Assembly: GCF_001625085.1 (NCBI RefSeq)
Contig: NZ_BDAW01000067.1
Location: 1 to 52,200, forward strand
Length of the DNA: 52,200 bases
Direction of reading: 5' to 3'
Origin: Nocardia acidivorans NBRC 108247
GTDB lineage: Bacteria > Actinomycetota > Actinomycetes > Mycobacteriales > Mycobacteriaceae
In this document: in pieces, positions 42,456 through 51,065 of the stretch
How the letters are laid out: each line of letters begins with the position of its first letter
Position numbering within the stretch: position 1 is the first letter of the stretch
Program-made: the position numbers and the translations under genes
The notes under the pieces: generated by a model
What the model was told of the DNA's origin: nothing
What the model saw: the letters and a program-made list of their open reading frames with translations, nothing else
Database searches by the model: none

Positions 42456-43133
42456 ATGCCCGACGATCGGATGACGACCCGCAGCCTCTGGATTCTGGTG
42501 TGCGAGGACGATGACGATCTGGGCGATCGGGTGGCCGCCGGATTGCGCGAGGCCGGTTTCCTGGTCGATCTGACCCGAAATCTGGCCGAGGCCCGGCGGA
42601 GCTGCGGGGAACGCCGCTACGACTGCCTGATCGTCGATCGCGGGCTGCCCGACGGGGACGGGCTGGAGTTGGTTAGGCGGCAACGGGATTCGAAGCAGCG
42701 CACCCCGGCGCTGGTCATCACCGCGCGGGACAGCCCACTCGATCGCACCGAGGGCTATGCCAGCGGCGCGGACGACTATCTGGCCAAACCGTTCTCGCTG
42801 AGTGAACTGGCCGCCCGGGTGCGAGCCCTGTGCGGCCGCCGCCCCCGCTCGCCCGCACCGGTGCTGACCGTCGGTGATCTGGTGGTGGATCGACTGCGCC
42901 GGCGCGTACAGCGCAATGGCGTCCTGCTCATTATGACCTCGCCCGAATTCTGCGCGCTGGAACTGCTCGCGGCGCGCGCCGGGACCATGGTCAGCCGCAC
43001 CGAGATCGCCGAATACTGCGGTGCGACACCGTCATCGGCGAATGTGGAGGATGTCATCCACCGGCTCGACCGCAAACTCGGTGAGCCGCAACTCATTCAC
43101 CCGGCCGGACGGGGATATCTGCTGCACCTGTGA
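42456..43133 (+). CDS. Orphan OmpR-family response regulator
   Basis: A 225-residue regulator with phospho-acceptor Asp61 (IVDRGLPDGDG), LITAR-like Thr and LAKPF Lys, then a winged helix (MTSPEFCALELLAARAG, HPAGRGYLLHL). It closely resembles the regulator at 25844-26518 through the whole receiver. No kinase is adjacent. The start may be ATG 42456 or ATG 42471. A -10-like CATAAT is at 42419-42424. Confidence 0.88.
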   Translation: MPDDRMTTRSLWILVCEDDDDLGDRVAAGLREAGFLVDLTRNLAEARRSCGERRYDCLIVDRGLPDGDGLELVRRQRDSKQRTPALVITARDSPLDRTEGYASGADDYLAKPFSLSELAARVRALCGRRPRSPAPVLTVGDLVVDRLRRRVQRNGVLLIMTSPEFCALELLAARAGTMVSRTEIAEYCGATPSSANVEDVIHRLDRKLGEPQLIHPAGRGYLLHL

Positions 43134-43177
43134 CCCCCCGAACGCGCGATCCCAGTGGGGTGGATCGCGAACGACCG

Positions 43178-43208
43178 TCCCGGGCAGGGTCTTCCCTCCT
43201 GCCCGGGA
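43178..43208. terminator. Bidirectional terminator between the response regulator and ilvA
   Basis: Perfect 11-base arms TCCCGGGCAGG (43178-43188) and CCTGCCCGGGA (43198-43208), nine-base loop, in the gap between two convergent genes. Confidence 0.85.
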
Positions 43209-43217
43209 TCGCGTCGA

Positions 43218-44582
43218 TCAGGTCAGATAGCGGTACGCGGGCGAACCGGGATCGAGACGTTCGCCGCGAATCGGGGATTCGTCCATCCGCTTCTGCAGCG
43301 GCTCCAAACCCTCCGGCGATCCGAGTTCGATACCGACCAGCGCCGCCCCGGTCTCCCGATTGTTGCGCTTGACGTATTCGAACAGCGTGATGTCGTCATC
43401 GGGTCCGAGCACCTCGTCCAGGAAGCGCCGCAGCGCGCCCGGCTCCTGCGGGAAGTCCACCAGGAAATAGTGTTTGAGCCCCTGATGCACCAGCGACCGC
43501 TCGATGACCTCACCGTACCGCGAGACATCGTTGTTGCCGCCGGACAGCAGGCACACCACCGTCGCGCCCGGCGCGATCTCGATATCGCGCAGCGCCGCGG
43601 TGGCCAGCGCGCCCGCGGGCTCGGCGACGATGCCCTCGTTCTGATAGAGCTCGAGCATGGCGGTGCAGATGGCGCCCTCGTCGACGGTCATCATGCGGAA
43701 AGCGCCTGCGCCGCCACCGGATTCGGTCGCGGTCAGTAGAGGCAGCGAGGCGTGCGAGCGCACCCCGCCGCCGAGCCGGGAGACCGCGGTATAGGGCACC
43801 GCGCCGATCCGGCGCACGGCCGCGCCGTCCACGAAGGGATCGATCTCCGGGAGGGTGACCGGACCCCCGGCCACCAGCGCCGCGGTCATGGAGGCCGCGC
43901 CCGCGGGCTCGACGCCCAGAATCATGGTGTGCGGCGACCGTTCCCGCAGATAGGTGCTGATTCCGGCCAGGCAGCCACCGCCGCCCACCGGCACCACCAC
44001 CAGATCCGGGGCCCGGTCGAGCTGTTCCAGGAATTCCGCGGCGATGGTGCCCTGACCCGCGGCGGTGCGCGGATCGTCGAAGGGCGGCACCATGGTCGCG
44101 CCGGTGCGCGCCACATCGTCGGCGGCGGCCGCGGCGGCCGCGTCATAGGTGTCGCCGAGGGCGATCAACTGCACGAATTCGCCGCCGTGCACGCGAATGC
44201 GATCACGCTTCTGCTTGGGAGTGGTTCTCGGGACGTAGATGCGGCCGTGGATCCCCATCGCCTTGCACGCGAAAGCCACACCCTGGGCATGGTTTCCGGC
44301 GCTGGCCGTGACCACGCCGGCGGCGCGTTCGGCGGCATTGAGCTGGATGATGAGGTTGTAGGCCCCGCGCAGCTTGTAGGAGCGCACGGCGGTGAGGTCC
44401 TCGCGCTTGAGGTAGACCTCGGCACCCGTCGCCGCCGACAACCGCGCGATTCGCTGCAGCGGCGTCGGCTCGAGAATGACGGAAATTCGCTTGGCGGCAG
44501 CATCGATTTCGTCCGCGCTCAGCTCGGGCACGTGACTGGATACTTTCTCTGCGACTACAAGCGGATCGGACACCCGGCACAT
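43218..44582 (-). CDS. ilvA: Threonine deaminase (biosynthetic)
   Basis: A 454-residue PLP enzyme that makes 2-oxobutanoate from threonine, the first step of isoleucine synthesis. PLP Lys70 is in VRSYKLRGAYN; SAGNHAQGVA and the glycine loop VVPVGGGGCLAG follow. The C-terminal about 110 residues form one ACT-like regulatory domain (HYFLVDFPQEPGALRRFLDEVLG), fewer than the two in E. coli IlvA. Start at ATG 44582 or GTG 44573; no strong ribosome site. Confidence 0.96.
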   Translation of the reverse strand: MCRVSDPLVVAEKVSSHVPELSADEIDAAAKRISVILEPTPLQRIARLSAATGAEVYLKREDLTAVRSYKLRGAYNLIIQLNAAERAAGVVTASAGNHAQGVAFACKAMGIHGRIYVPRTTPKQKRDRIRVHGGEFVQLIALGDTYDAAAAAAADDVARTGATMVPPFDDPRTAAGQGTIAAEFLEQLDRAPDLVVVPVGGGGCLAGISTYLRERSPHTMILGVEPAGAASMTAALVAGGPVTLPEIDPFVDGAAVRRIGAVPYTAVSRLGGGVRSHASLPLLTATESGGGAGAFRMMTVDEGAICTAMLELYQNEGIVAEPAGALATAALRDIEIAPGATVVCLLSGGNNDVSRYGEVIERSLVHQGLKHYFLVDFPQEPGALRRFLDEVLGPDDDITLFEYVKRNNRETGAALVGIELGSPEGLEPLQKRMDESPIRGERLDPGSPAYRYLT

Positions 44583-44607
44583 GTTACTGAGCCGGTCCGG
44601 GCAGCAA

Positions 44608-44637
44608 TACGCCGACCGGGCGAACCCGGTCGGCGTA
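44608..44637 (-). terminator. Strong terminator downstream of the Ddn-type gene
   Basis: Perfect 13-base arms TACGCCGACCGGG (44608-44620) and CCCGGTCGGCGTA (44625-44637). On the minus strand the loop is TTCG, giving a UUCG tetraloop in RNA. It lies 20 bases past the stop at 44658 and 25 bases before the start of ilvA. Confidence 0.88.
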
Positions 44638-44657
44638 AGGGACGGAAGCGACGGACG

Positions 44658-45095
44658 TCAGTCGCGTTCGGTCAGCACGAAGACCGGAATCTCGCGATCG
44701 GTCTTCTTGGTGTAGTTCTCGTAATCCGGCCACGCCTGCACTGCGCGCTTCCACCAGATGGCCTTCTCGTCGCCGGTGACCTCGCGAGCGGTGTAATCCT
44801 TCACCACCGCGCCGTCCCGCAATTCGACATGCGGATCGGCCTTGATATTCCAGTACCAGACGGGATTCTTGGGTGCGCCGCCGAGTGAGGCGACGACCGC
44901 GTACTCACCCTCGTGCTCGACCCGCATGAGCGGGGTCTTGCGCAGCTTGCCGGACTTCGCGCCGCGCGTGGTGAGCAGAATGATGGGCTTGCCCTGAATG
45001 GTGTTGCCCTTCTCGCCGTTCGAGCCCTCGTACAGCTCGGCCTGCTCACGGGCCCAGGCGGTGGGGCTGGGTTCGTATTCTCCGGTAAGTGGCAT
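44658..45095 (-). CDS. Deazaflavin (F420)-dependent nitroreductase-family protein
   Basis: A 145-residue Ddn-type protein: QGKPIILLTTRGAKSGKLRKTPLMRVEHEGEYAVVASLGGAPKNPVWYWNIKADPHVEL covers the split-barrel core that binds F420. Enzymes of this group reduce quinones or nitroimidazoles at the membrane. ATG 45095 is used; the frame extends to 45197 but upstream codons lie in the divergent promoter region. Confidence 0.9.
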   Translation of the reverse strand: MPLTGEYEPSPTAWAREQAELYEGSNGEKGNTIQGKPIILLTTRGAKSGKLRKTPLMRVEHEGEYAVVASLGGAPKNPVWYWNIKADPHVELRDGAVVKDYTAREVTGDEKAIWWKRAVQAWPDYENYTKKTDREIPVFVLTERD

Positions 45096-45182
45096 GACCC
45101 AGCTAACACTCCGGGATCCTGTTATGTTCCCGACAGAAAAGTTAGCTTGCCCGAACTTTCGGTCGGCGGGTAGCCTGATGCA

Positions 45183-45422
45183 ATGACAGTGGTTCACCCG
45201 ACGCAGATGCGCCGCCGTCGCGCGCGCCTCGCTACCGTGACTATCGCGGGTACGGCCTGGCCGGTCTTCAAGCTGGAGGCCCTCGCGGTCGCCGTACTCC
45301 TGGCCCTGACACTGCTACTGATCACCGGTTCCGCGCAGCTCGCCGTGCTGGCGGGCGCGACCGCGGCGGCACTGCGCTGGATTATCGCGATCGCCCGGCC
45401 CGGGATGATCGAACGGAGCTGA
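45183..45422 (+). CDS. Small membrane protein (79 residues)
   Basis: Two hydrophobic segments (about 31-48 and 50-68) follow a basic start (MRRRRARLATV). It ends IIAIARPGMIERS. Divergent from the Ddn-type gene and 64 bases upstream of the porin. No family recognised; it could be the first gene of the envelope cluster. Confidence 0.6.
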   Translation: MTVVHPTQMRRRRARLATVTIAGTAWPVFKLEALAVAVLLALTLLLITGSAQLAVLAGATAAALRWIIAIARPGMIERS

Positions 45423-45486
45423 ATCGCGACCAGTCGGTTCGTGTCATACCGGCTAGTCATGCGGTTTCTCTATTACCGTAGGCGGT

Positions 45487-46113
45487 ATGCGGTCGAAACC
45501 GGTCGGGATGTTCCTTATCACCAGCGGAATCATGCTGTGCGCCGCGCCGCCGAGTCAGGCCGATGTCGTCGATCTGGCCTCGCACGAGCGCACCTTCGCC
45601 TCGCCCATCGGAAGTTTCACCGTCGGCAACCGCACCGAATCGGTCAATCGCATCGCCCCGCTGAATCAGGTCGGCACCTCGCGTGAGGCGCTGGTCAGCA
45701 CCGTGGCCTACGGTCGGGTCGACGGTGTGGCCGGTGGTCAGCTCAAGACCGGCTATCACGTCGGCTGCGCGGTGAATCTGCTGAACGGAAACGTCGGCGC
45801 GATCCCACAGGCCTACGCACCCACCGTCAATATTCCGGTGATCCCGGATCCCGGCCTCGGGGTGGCGGTGATCGGACCCAATGTGCAGGTGCCGTTGAGC
45901 GTCAATCTGAGTCCGGGTGAGGTCAAGGATGTGCCGGTCGCGGAGAAGGATCTGATGCCGGGCAAGGAGGTCCAGATCGTGATCCGGGACTTCCATATCG
46001 CGGTCAATCAGTGCACGGGACCGGTGGCCATTCGCCAGTACACCTATCTCTACGCCAAATCTGCCGAAGTAGACGACAGTGGCGCGGTTTTCGGCGACCC
46101 GACCTGGCTGTAA
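45487..46113 (+). CDS. MspA-family outer-membrane porin
   Basis: A 208-residue secreted protein. Signal peptide 1-25 (cleavage after SQA). The mature part has TSREALVSTVAYG, GYHVGCAVNLLNG, VPLSVNLSPGEVKDVPVAEKDL and NQCTGPVAIRQYTYLYAKS with a C-terminal DDSGAVFGDPTWL, all MspA features. Two Cys (about 97 and 178) could form a disulfide. These porins form octameric channels in the mycolate outer membrane. The next gene starts 34 bases on. Confidence 0.9.
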   Translation: MRSKPVGMFLITSGIMLCAAPPSQADVVDLASHERTFASPIGSFTVGNRTESVNRIAPLNQVGTSREALVSTVAYGRVDGVAGGQLKTGYHVGCAVNLLNGNVGAIPQAYAPTVNIPVIPDPGLGVAVIGPNVQVPLSVNLSPGEVKDVPVAEKDLMPGKEVQIVIRDFHIAVNQCTGPVAIRQYTYLYAKSAEVDDSGAVFGDPTWL

Positions 46114-46147
46114 GGGCGGCGCGCGACCCTTCACAGGAGACCAATTC

Positions 46148-48082
46148 ATGAGTTTGCGTGCGGCGACAGCTGTATTCGCTCTGCTCACAGCGGCTTTCAC
46201 CATGACGGCGGTGCCCGTGATGGCGGTGGCCGAACCGGTGGATCATCCGATCGCCCTGCCGGGTCTGGGTCTGGGCAGGACCCTGGAGTTCCCGGGGCGC
46301 GAGCACGAGGTGACGCTCACGCTGCCGATCCTGCCCGGGCTCGCACCGACCGCGCTCGTGGGCGCGATGCGGTTGCCGCCGAATGTGGCGCGGGCGACCC
46401 TGGACGCGCGCTCGGGCGACCGTTTCCTGGATCGGGTCACGCTGCCGACGGATCCCCGTGCGCCGGTGCGCATTTCACTGCTCGGGGCGGCGGTGGAGAA
46501 CAACGCCGTCACCGTCACGCTGACCTCGTCGCTGGTGCCCGAACCCGGAATCTGCGTCGATGACTGGATGGGCAGGCCCGCGACGCTGGCCGACGCCTCG
46601 GTCGTCTACTTCGGCGAGGAGGCGCAACCGGCCACGGTAGCCGAATTCCTGCCGCCCGCGTTGCAGCGCCTGACCATCTACATGCCCGGCGATCCCACCG
46701 AGGCCGAGAGCGCGGGCGTGCTGTCGCTCAGCACCGCGGTGACCGCCCGGTACACCCGCCAGCCGGTCGCGCTGGATATTCGCCGAATCGAGTCGGGCAC
46801 AACACTTCCCGACCATCCCCCGGCCTTCCTGGAGCGGCAGATCGTGGTGCGCACGGGCACCGAAGCCGGATTGCGGCTCTCCGGCGGTCCTACCCCGGTG
46901 CTGACCGTCTCCGGTGACGAGAAGTCGCTGCCCACCCAGATCCGTTTGCTCACCAGCGATTTGGCCAAGGCGGCAATGGCCTCGGCCGCCACCGCGGTGG
47001 GACTGCCCGCCGCACCGCAGCTGGCCCCGGACACCACCACGCTCCAGGAGCTCGGCCAGGGCAAGCTCAGCGCGACCGCCATCGGGTATGTGCGGGTGGA
47101 CTTCGCCATCGATCAGACCCGGCTCGGGCGGCCGTCGAAGAATGTGCGAATTCATGTGCACGGCAACCACACTCCGCTGCCGCAGACCTTGAACGGGCAG
47201 CTCGCGGTGACCGTCGGCGAGCGGCAGATCGCGGCCTGGCCGGTCGAGCCGACCGGTACATTCGATCAGTGGGTCACCATTCCCGATGAGCTGCTGGGGC
47301 GCTTCACCACGGTATCGGTGACCCTGCAGCAGGCGGGTCTCACGCACGGCTGCGGACTGGAGCAGCCGGTCACCCTCACCATCGACCCGGACGGCGAGGT
47401 GCGCGGGGAACTCGCGAAACCGCCGGTGCCGCCGGGCCTGGGCGCGGTGCCGCAGGCGCTGCTGCCGCGGGTGCAGGTCGGCCTGGAGACCCCCGGATTC
47501 GCCGATACCGTCAGGGCCGCACAGATTCTCATCGCCGTACAGCGTCTGACCGCGGTGCCGCTGCGACCTGAACTGGTCTCGATCGAGGAGGTCGAGCGCA
47601 GCGGACTGCCCGCCATTCTGGTGGTCCCGCACGGTCAGAGTCCGGAGGTTCCCACCCTGCCGTTGAGCCGCAATGGCGAGACGCTGGTCGTCTACGGCGA
47701 CGACGCCTATCTGCGGTCGCGGATCGATCTGACGCCGCCCCTCGAGTTCGGTTCCCTCCAGGCCGTGTGGAGTGGGCGGCGCACCGTGCTCGTCGCGACC
47801 TCGACCAATGCGCCCGACCATCTCGATCGCGTGCTGAATTGGCTGGTGGCCGATCCCGATCGGTCGTTCCAGCTGACAGGTCCGGTGCTATTGCAGGCCG
47901 GTGACCGGGAACCGGAGTTCTTCGATCCGCTCGCCGGGACCGCCGAGGCGGACGCGGCGGCGGCCATGGACGATTCCGGCATTCCGGTGGCGCACACGCT
48001 CGCCCTCGCGGGCGGGATACTGCTGGCGGCGGGCGTACTCGCCGGGCTGGTCATCCTGCTGCGGCGTCGCCGCAGGCGCTGA
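46148..48082 (+). CDS. BcsB-like anchored periplasmic-side protein of a polysaccharide synthase
   Basis: A 644-residue exported protein. Signal peptide 1-28; C-terminal single membrane segment (about 616-637) followed by an Arg-rich tail. The body has carbohydrate-binding-like beta domains with conserved blocks GICVDDWMGRPATL, TLTIDPDGEV and, late, PTLPLSRNGETLVVYGDDAYLRS and VLNWL. This is the layout of BcsB, which guides nascent cellulose out of the BcsA channel. AGGAG lies nine bases before the ATG. The next gene begins five bases on. Confidence 0.75.
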   Translation: MSLRAATAVFALLTAAFTMTAVPVMAVAEPVDHPIALPGLGLGRTLEFPGREHEVTLTLPILPGLAPTALVGAMRLPPNVARATLDARSGDRFLDRVTLPTDPRAPVRISLLGAAVENNAVTVTLTSSLVPEPGICVDDWMGRPATLADASVVYFGEEAQPATVAEFLPPALQRLTIYMPGDPTEAESAGVLSLSTAVTARYTRQPVALDIRRIESGTTLPDHPPAFLERQIVVRTGTEAGLRLSGGPTPVLTVSGDEKSLPTQIRLLTSDLAKAAMASAATAVGLPAAPQLAPDTTTLQELGQGKLSATAIGYVRVDFAIDQTRLGRPSKNVRIHVHGNHTPLPQTLNGQLAVTVGERQIAAWPVEPTGTFDQWVTIPDELLGRFTTVSVTLQQAGLTHGCGLEQPVTLTIDPDGEVRGELAKPPVPPGLGAVPQALLPRVQVGLETPGFADTVRAAQILIAVQRLTAVPLRPELVSIEEVERSGLPAILVVPHGQSPEVPTLPLSRNGETLVVYGDDAYLRSRIDLTPPLEFGSLQAVWSGRRTVLVATSTNAPDHLDRVLNWLVADPDRSFQLTGPVLLQAGDREPEFFDPLAGTAEADAAAAMDDSGIPVAHTLALAGGILLAAGVLAGLVILLRRRRRR

Positions 48083-48087
48083 CGCCG

Positions 48088-49596
48088 ATGACGGCCACCC
48101 TGGAGACTCCCCCGACGCCACGGCCCGCGCGCGGACATCGCGTGCCGTGGCCGACGGCCATGCGTTTCGCGATCGTGCTCGCCTGCACCACGGCGGCGTT
48201 CTGGAAGCTGTGGCTCGAACTGATCGAGGATGTGCGCCAGGGTTCGGATATCGGCTATGTCTTCGCGCTGCCGGTGCTGGCACTGTTCGCGGCCATCGGC
48301 ATCGCCCTGCGGCATCGGGACGAATTACCCATCTACGACCGGCAATCCGACATTATCGTGGGCCTGCTCGGATTGGCCGGCACCGCCGCGCTCGAGGGTC
48401 TGCTGGTGCTGCGCTACCGGTACGAGTACGAGGTGCTGCATCTGGATCTGCTCGCCGCGCCGCTGTTTCTGATGAGTGTCAGCATTCTGATGTTCGGGTT
48501 GCGCCCGGTCTTCCGGTTCTGGCCCGCGTGGCTGCTGTTCCTGGCGGCGTTCCCGTGGGTCTTCCGCGGCATGGTGGTGCAGTTCGGCGGCACCAAGGTC
48601 GCGCAAGGCATTGCGGCGCTGGTGTTCGCGATCGCCGCGGCCGCCATCGCCTCGGGTCGTACCCGGCAGCGGGCGCTGGCCGCGGCCCTCGGGGCGGTGG
48701 TGCTCGGGGCGGTGGTGCTCACGGTCATGGCGGTCGGCTTCCCGCACGCGCCGCAACTGGCGTACGAGCTGATCCCGCCGATCACGACGGTATTCGTGGT
48801 GTGTGCGGTCATGTATCTGTACCACCGCGATTGGGCGCATGTGCGGCCGTTGAATAGGCCGATCCGTCCGCTCACCGCCGCGCAGTCGCGCGCCGCGGCG
48901 GTGACCGCGGTGGTGGCGGCGGCGCTGTTCGCGCTCATTCCGATGCCCGAGGACTACCGGCTGCCGAGCCTGGAAGTGCCCGGGCTGATCATCGCGCACG
49001 CGCCCGCCGTCCCACCGGGCTGGACCCTGCTGGGTGAGCGCGAATACCCGTGGGCCTCCAGGTATTACGGCCCGGACACCACCTGGGTGCGACAGCAATT
49101 GCGCGCCCAGCGCGGTAATCCGGAGTGGGACAAGGATTCCCGGCGCCGGCGCATCATGGTCGACGTGGTGCGCTCGGACAGCCCACACAATGTGGACAAG
49201 TATCCGGAGTTCACCATGTACAAGCTGGTGCAGCCGCGCGTGACACCGGGCAGGCGAGTCGATCTGGGGCACGGGGTGACCGCGCGGCTCAATACCGTGC
49301 TCGATGATCAGCGGCTGTTGAGCTGGAGTTATCTGAGCTGGAATTGGCAGGGGCAGGGCGGGGCCGAGCGGGTCAGCCTGATCGCCGCCGACAACCATCT
49401 GCCCGGGGCGGACTTCCCACAGCCGGAGCCGTGGGCGGGCAGCAATCTGAACAATCTGCTGCATCAGTTCCTGCGCGGCAATGCGGTCAATGTCGATCCG
49501 AACAATGCCATGGACGAGGTCGACATCGAAGTGAAGGACGGCGAGATGCTGATCTCCGTCGGCCGCGAGATCGTGCGATTGGGGGCGGGTGGATGA
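48088..49596 (+). CDS. Exosortase-like polytopic protein with EpsI-like C-terminal domain
   Basis: A 502-residue protein. Residues 25-285 contain about eight membrane segments in an exosortase/EpsH-like order (SDIGYVFALPVLALFAA, then PLFLMSVSILMFGLRP and FPAWLLFLAAFPWVF). Residues 290-500 form an outside domain with PPGWTLLGEREYPW, resembling EpsI-type proteins. The usual exosortase catalytic Cys, Arg and His cannot be found: the only Cys are 33 and 239, outside the active-site region (about 165-185, VAQGIAALV). It is therefore probably a non-catalytic relative. ATGA overlap with the next gene. Confidence 0.6.
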   Translation: MTATLETPPTPRPARGHRVPWPTAMRFAIVLACTTAAFWKLWLELIEDVRQGSDIGYVFALPVLALFAAIGIALRHRDELPIYDRQSDIIVGLLGLAGTAALEGLLVLRYRYEYEVLHLDLLAAPLFLMSVSILMFGLRPVFRFWPAWLLFLAAFPWVFRGMVVQFGGTKVAQGIAALVFAIAAAAIASGRTRQRALAAALGAVVLGAVVLTVMAVGFPHAPQLAYELIPPITTVFVVCAVMYLYHRDWAHVRPLNRPIRPLTAAQSRAAAVTAVVAAALFALIPMPEDYRLPSLEVPGLIIAHAPAVPPGWTLLGEREYPWASRYYGPDTTWVRQQLRAQRGNPEWDKDSRRRRIMVDVVRSDSPHNVDKYPEFTMYKLVQPRVTPGRRVDLGHGVTARLNTVLDDQRLLSWSYLSWNWQGQGGAERVSLIAADNHLPGADFPQPEPWAGSNLNNLLHQFLRGNAVNVDPNNAMDEVDIEVKDGEMLISVGREIVRLGAGG

Positions 49597-51065
49597 CCGG
49601 CGAGCTGCCCGGTCTGGCCACCCCGGACGAGCGGGAGTTCGCGCTGCGCGCGGCGGTACAGGGCCTGCGGGACAATGATCCGATGGCCTCGGCCGCGGTG
49701 GCTTTCCTACCGTGGCAACGCAATACGGTGCTGGCGGCGCTGGCGATCGTGCTGGTGTGCGCGGTCTTCGCGCCCATGCGGACGCTGACCGTCCTGGTGG
49801 CGGTCTGCACGCTCGGGTACATCGCGGTGATCGCGGACCGGGTGCTGATCTTCACCCGGGGTATGGCGCGCGACGCCATTCTCACCGTCACCGATGAGCA
49901 GGCGCTCGCGCTCGCCGACGACGCCCTGCCGCCGTACACGATTCTGGTGCCCGCCTACGGCGAACCCGAGGTGGTCGGCGATCTCATCGCGGCGCTGAAC
50001 GGACTGGACTATCCGCGCGATCGCATGCAGGCCCTGCTGCTGCTCGAGGCGGACGACGCGCCCACCATCGCGGCCGCCCGCGCCGCCGGAATCGGCGCCG
50101 CCGGAAGCGAACACATCACCATCGTGCTGGTGCCCGCCGCCGATCCGCGCACCAAACCCAAGGCGTGCAATTACGGATTGCACGCGGCCACCGGGGATAT
50201 CGTCACCATCTACGATGCCGAGGACATTCCCGATCCGCTCCAATTGCGCAGGGTGGTGGCGGCTTTCGCGAGTCTGCCGCGCTCGGTGGTGTGCGTGCAG
50301 GCCAAACTCGCCTTCCACAATGCCCGGCAGAATCTGCTGACCGCCTGGTTCACCATGGATTACGGGCTGTGGTTCGGGTTCCTGCTGCCCGGGCTCATGC
50401 GCAGTAGTGCGCCGATTCCGCTGGGCGGCACCTCGAATCACTTCCGGCGCGGTGTCCTGATCGATATCGGGGCCTGGGATCCGTACAACGTGACCGAGGA
50501 CGCCGATCTCGGGGTGCGGATCGCGGCGCGCGGATACTCCACGGCCGTCATCGATTCCACCACCCTGGAGGAGGCGAATCCGGATCCGATCAACTGGATT
50601 CGGCAGCGCTCGCGCTGGTACAAGGGCTATCTGCAGAGCTGGCTGGTGCACGCGCGGCGGCCGATTCAGCTGTGGCGCAAGATCGGCCCGGTCGCCTTCT
50701 TGCGCTTCACCCTTATTCTGGCCGGGACGCCGATCATCGCCTGCCTGAATCTGCTCTTCTGGTTCATCACGCTGACCTGGATCTTCGGACAGCCGTGGAT
50801 TATCGAGAAGCTGTTCCCGGCGGCGGTGTACTTCCCGGCGCTCATCGCCCTGGTGCTCGGCAATGCCGCGACGGTGTACATGAATCTGGTGGCCTGCCGG
50901 GAGAACGATCGACCGGATCTGCTGCTGCCGTGTCTGCTGTCGCCCGCGTACTGGCTCCTGATGGCCATCGCCTCGACCAAGGGGTGCTGGCAGCTGATTC
51001 GTAATCCGTCCTACTGGGAGAAGACCTTTCACGGTCTGGGCGCCGCGAGGGAGACGGCCGAATGA
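49593..51065 (+). CDS. Family 2 glycosyltransferase, cellulose-synthase-like
   Basis: A 490-residue processive GT2. Two membrane segments (about 47-64, 66-85) precede the GT-A domain with ILVPAYGEPE (117-126), Asp-rich DAED (208-211), TED (301-303) and the QxxRW motif QRSRW (338-342) of processive synthases. At least four membrane segments follow (about 366-470). No PilZ domain, so no direct cyclic-di-GMP control. Overlaps both neighbours by four bases. Confidence 0.92.
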   Translation: MTGELPGLATPDEREFALRAAVQGLRDNDPMASAAVAFLPWQRNTVLAALAIVLVCAVFAPMRTLTVLVAVCTLGYIAVIADRVLIFTRGMARDAILTVTDEQALALADDALPPYTILVPAYGEPEVVGDLIAALNGLDYPRDRMQALLLLEADDAPTIAAARAAGIGAAGSEHITIVLVPAADPRTKPKACNYGLHAATGDIVTIYDAEDIPDPLQLRRVVAAFASLPRSVVCVQAKLAFHNARQNLLTAWFTMDYGLWFGFLLPGLMRSSAPIPLGGTSNHFRRGVLIDIGAWDPYNVTEDADLGVRIAARGYSTAVIDSTTLEEANPDPINWIRQRSRWYKGYLQSWLVHARRPIQLWRKIGPVAFLRFTLILAGTPIIACLNLLFWFITLTWIFGQPWIIEKLFPAAVYFPALIALVLGNAATVYMNLVACRENDRPDLLLPCLLSPAYWLLMAIASTKGCWQLIRNPSYWEKTFHGLGAARETAE

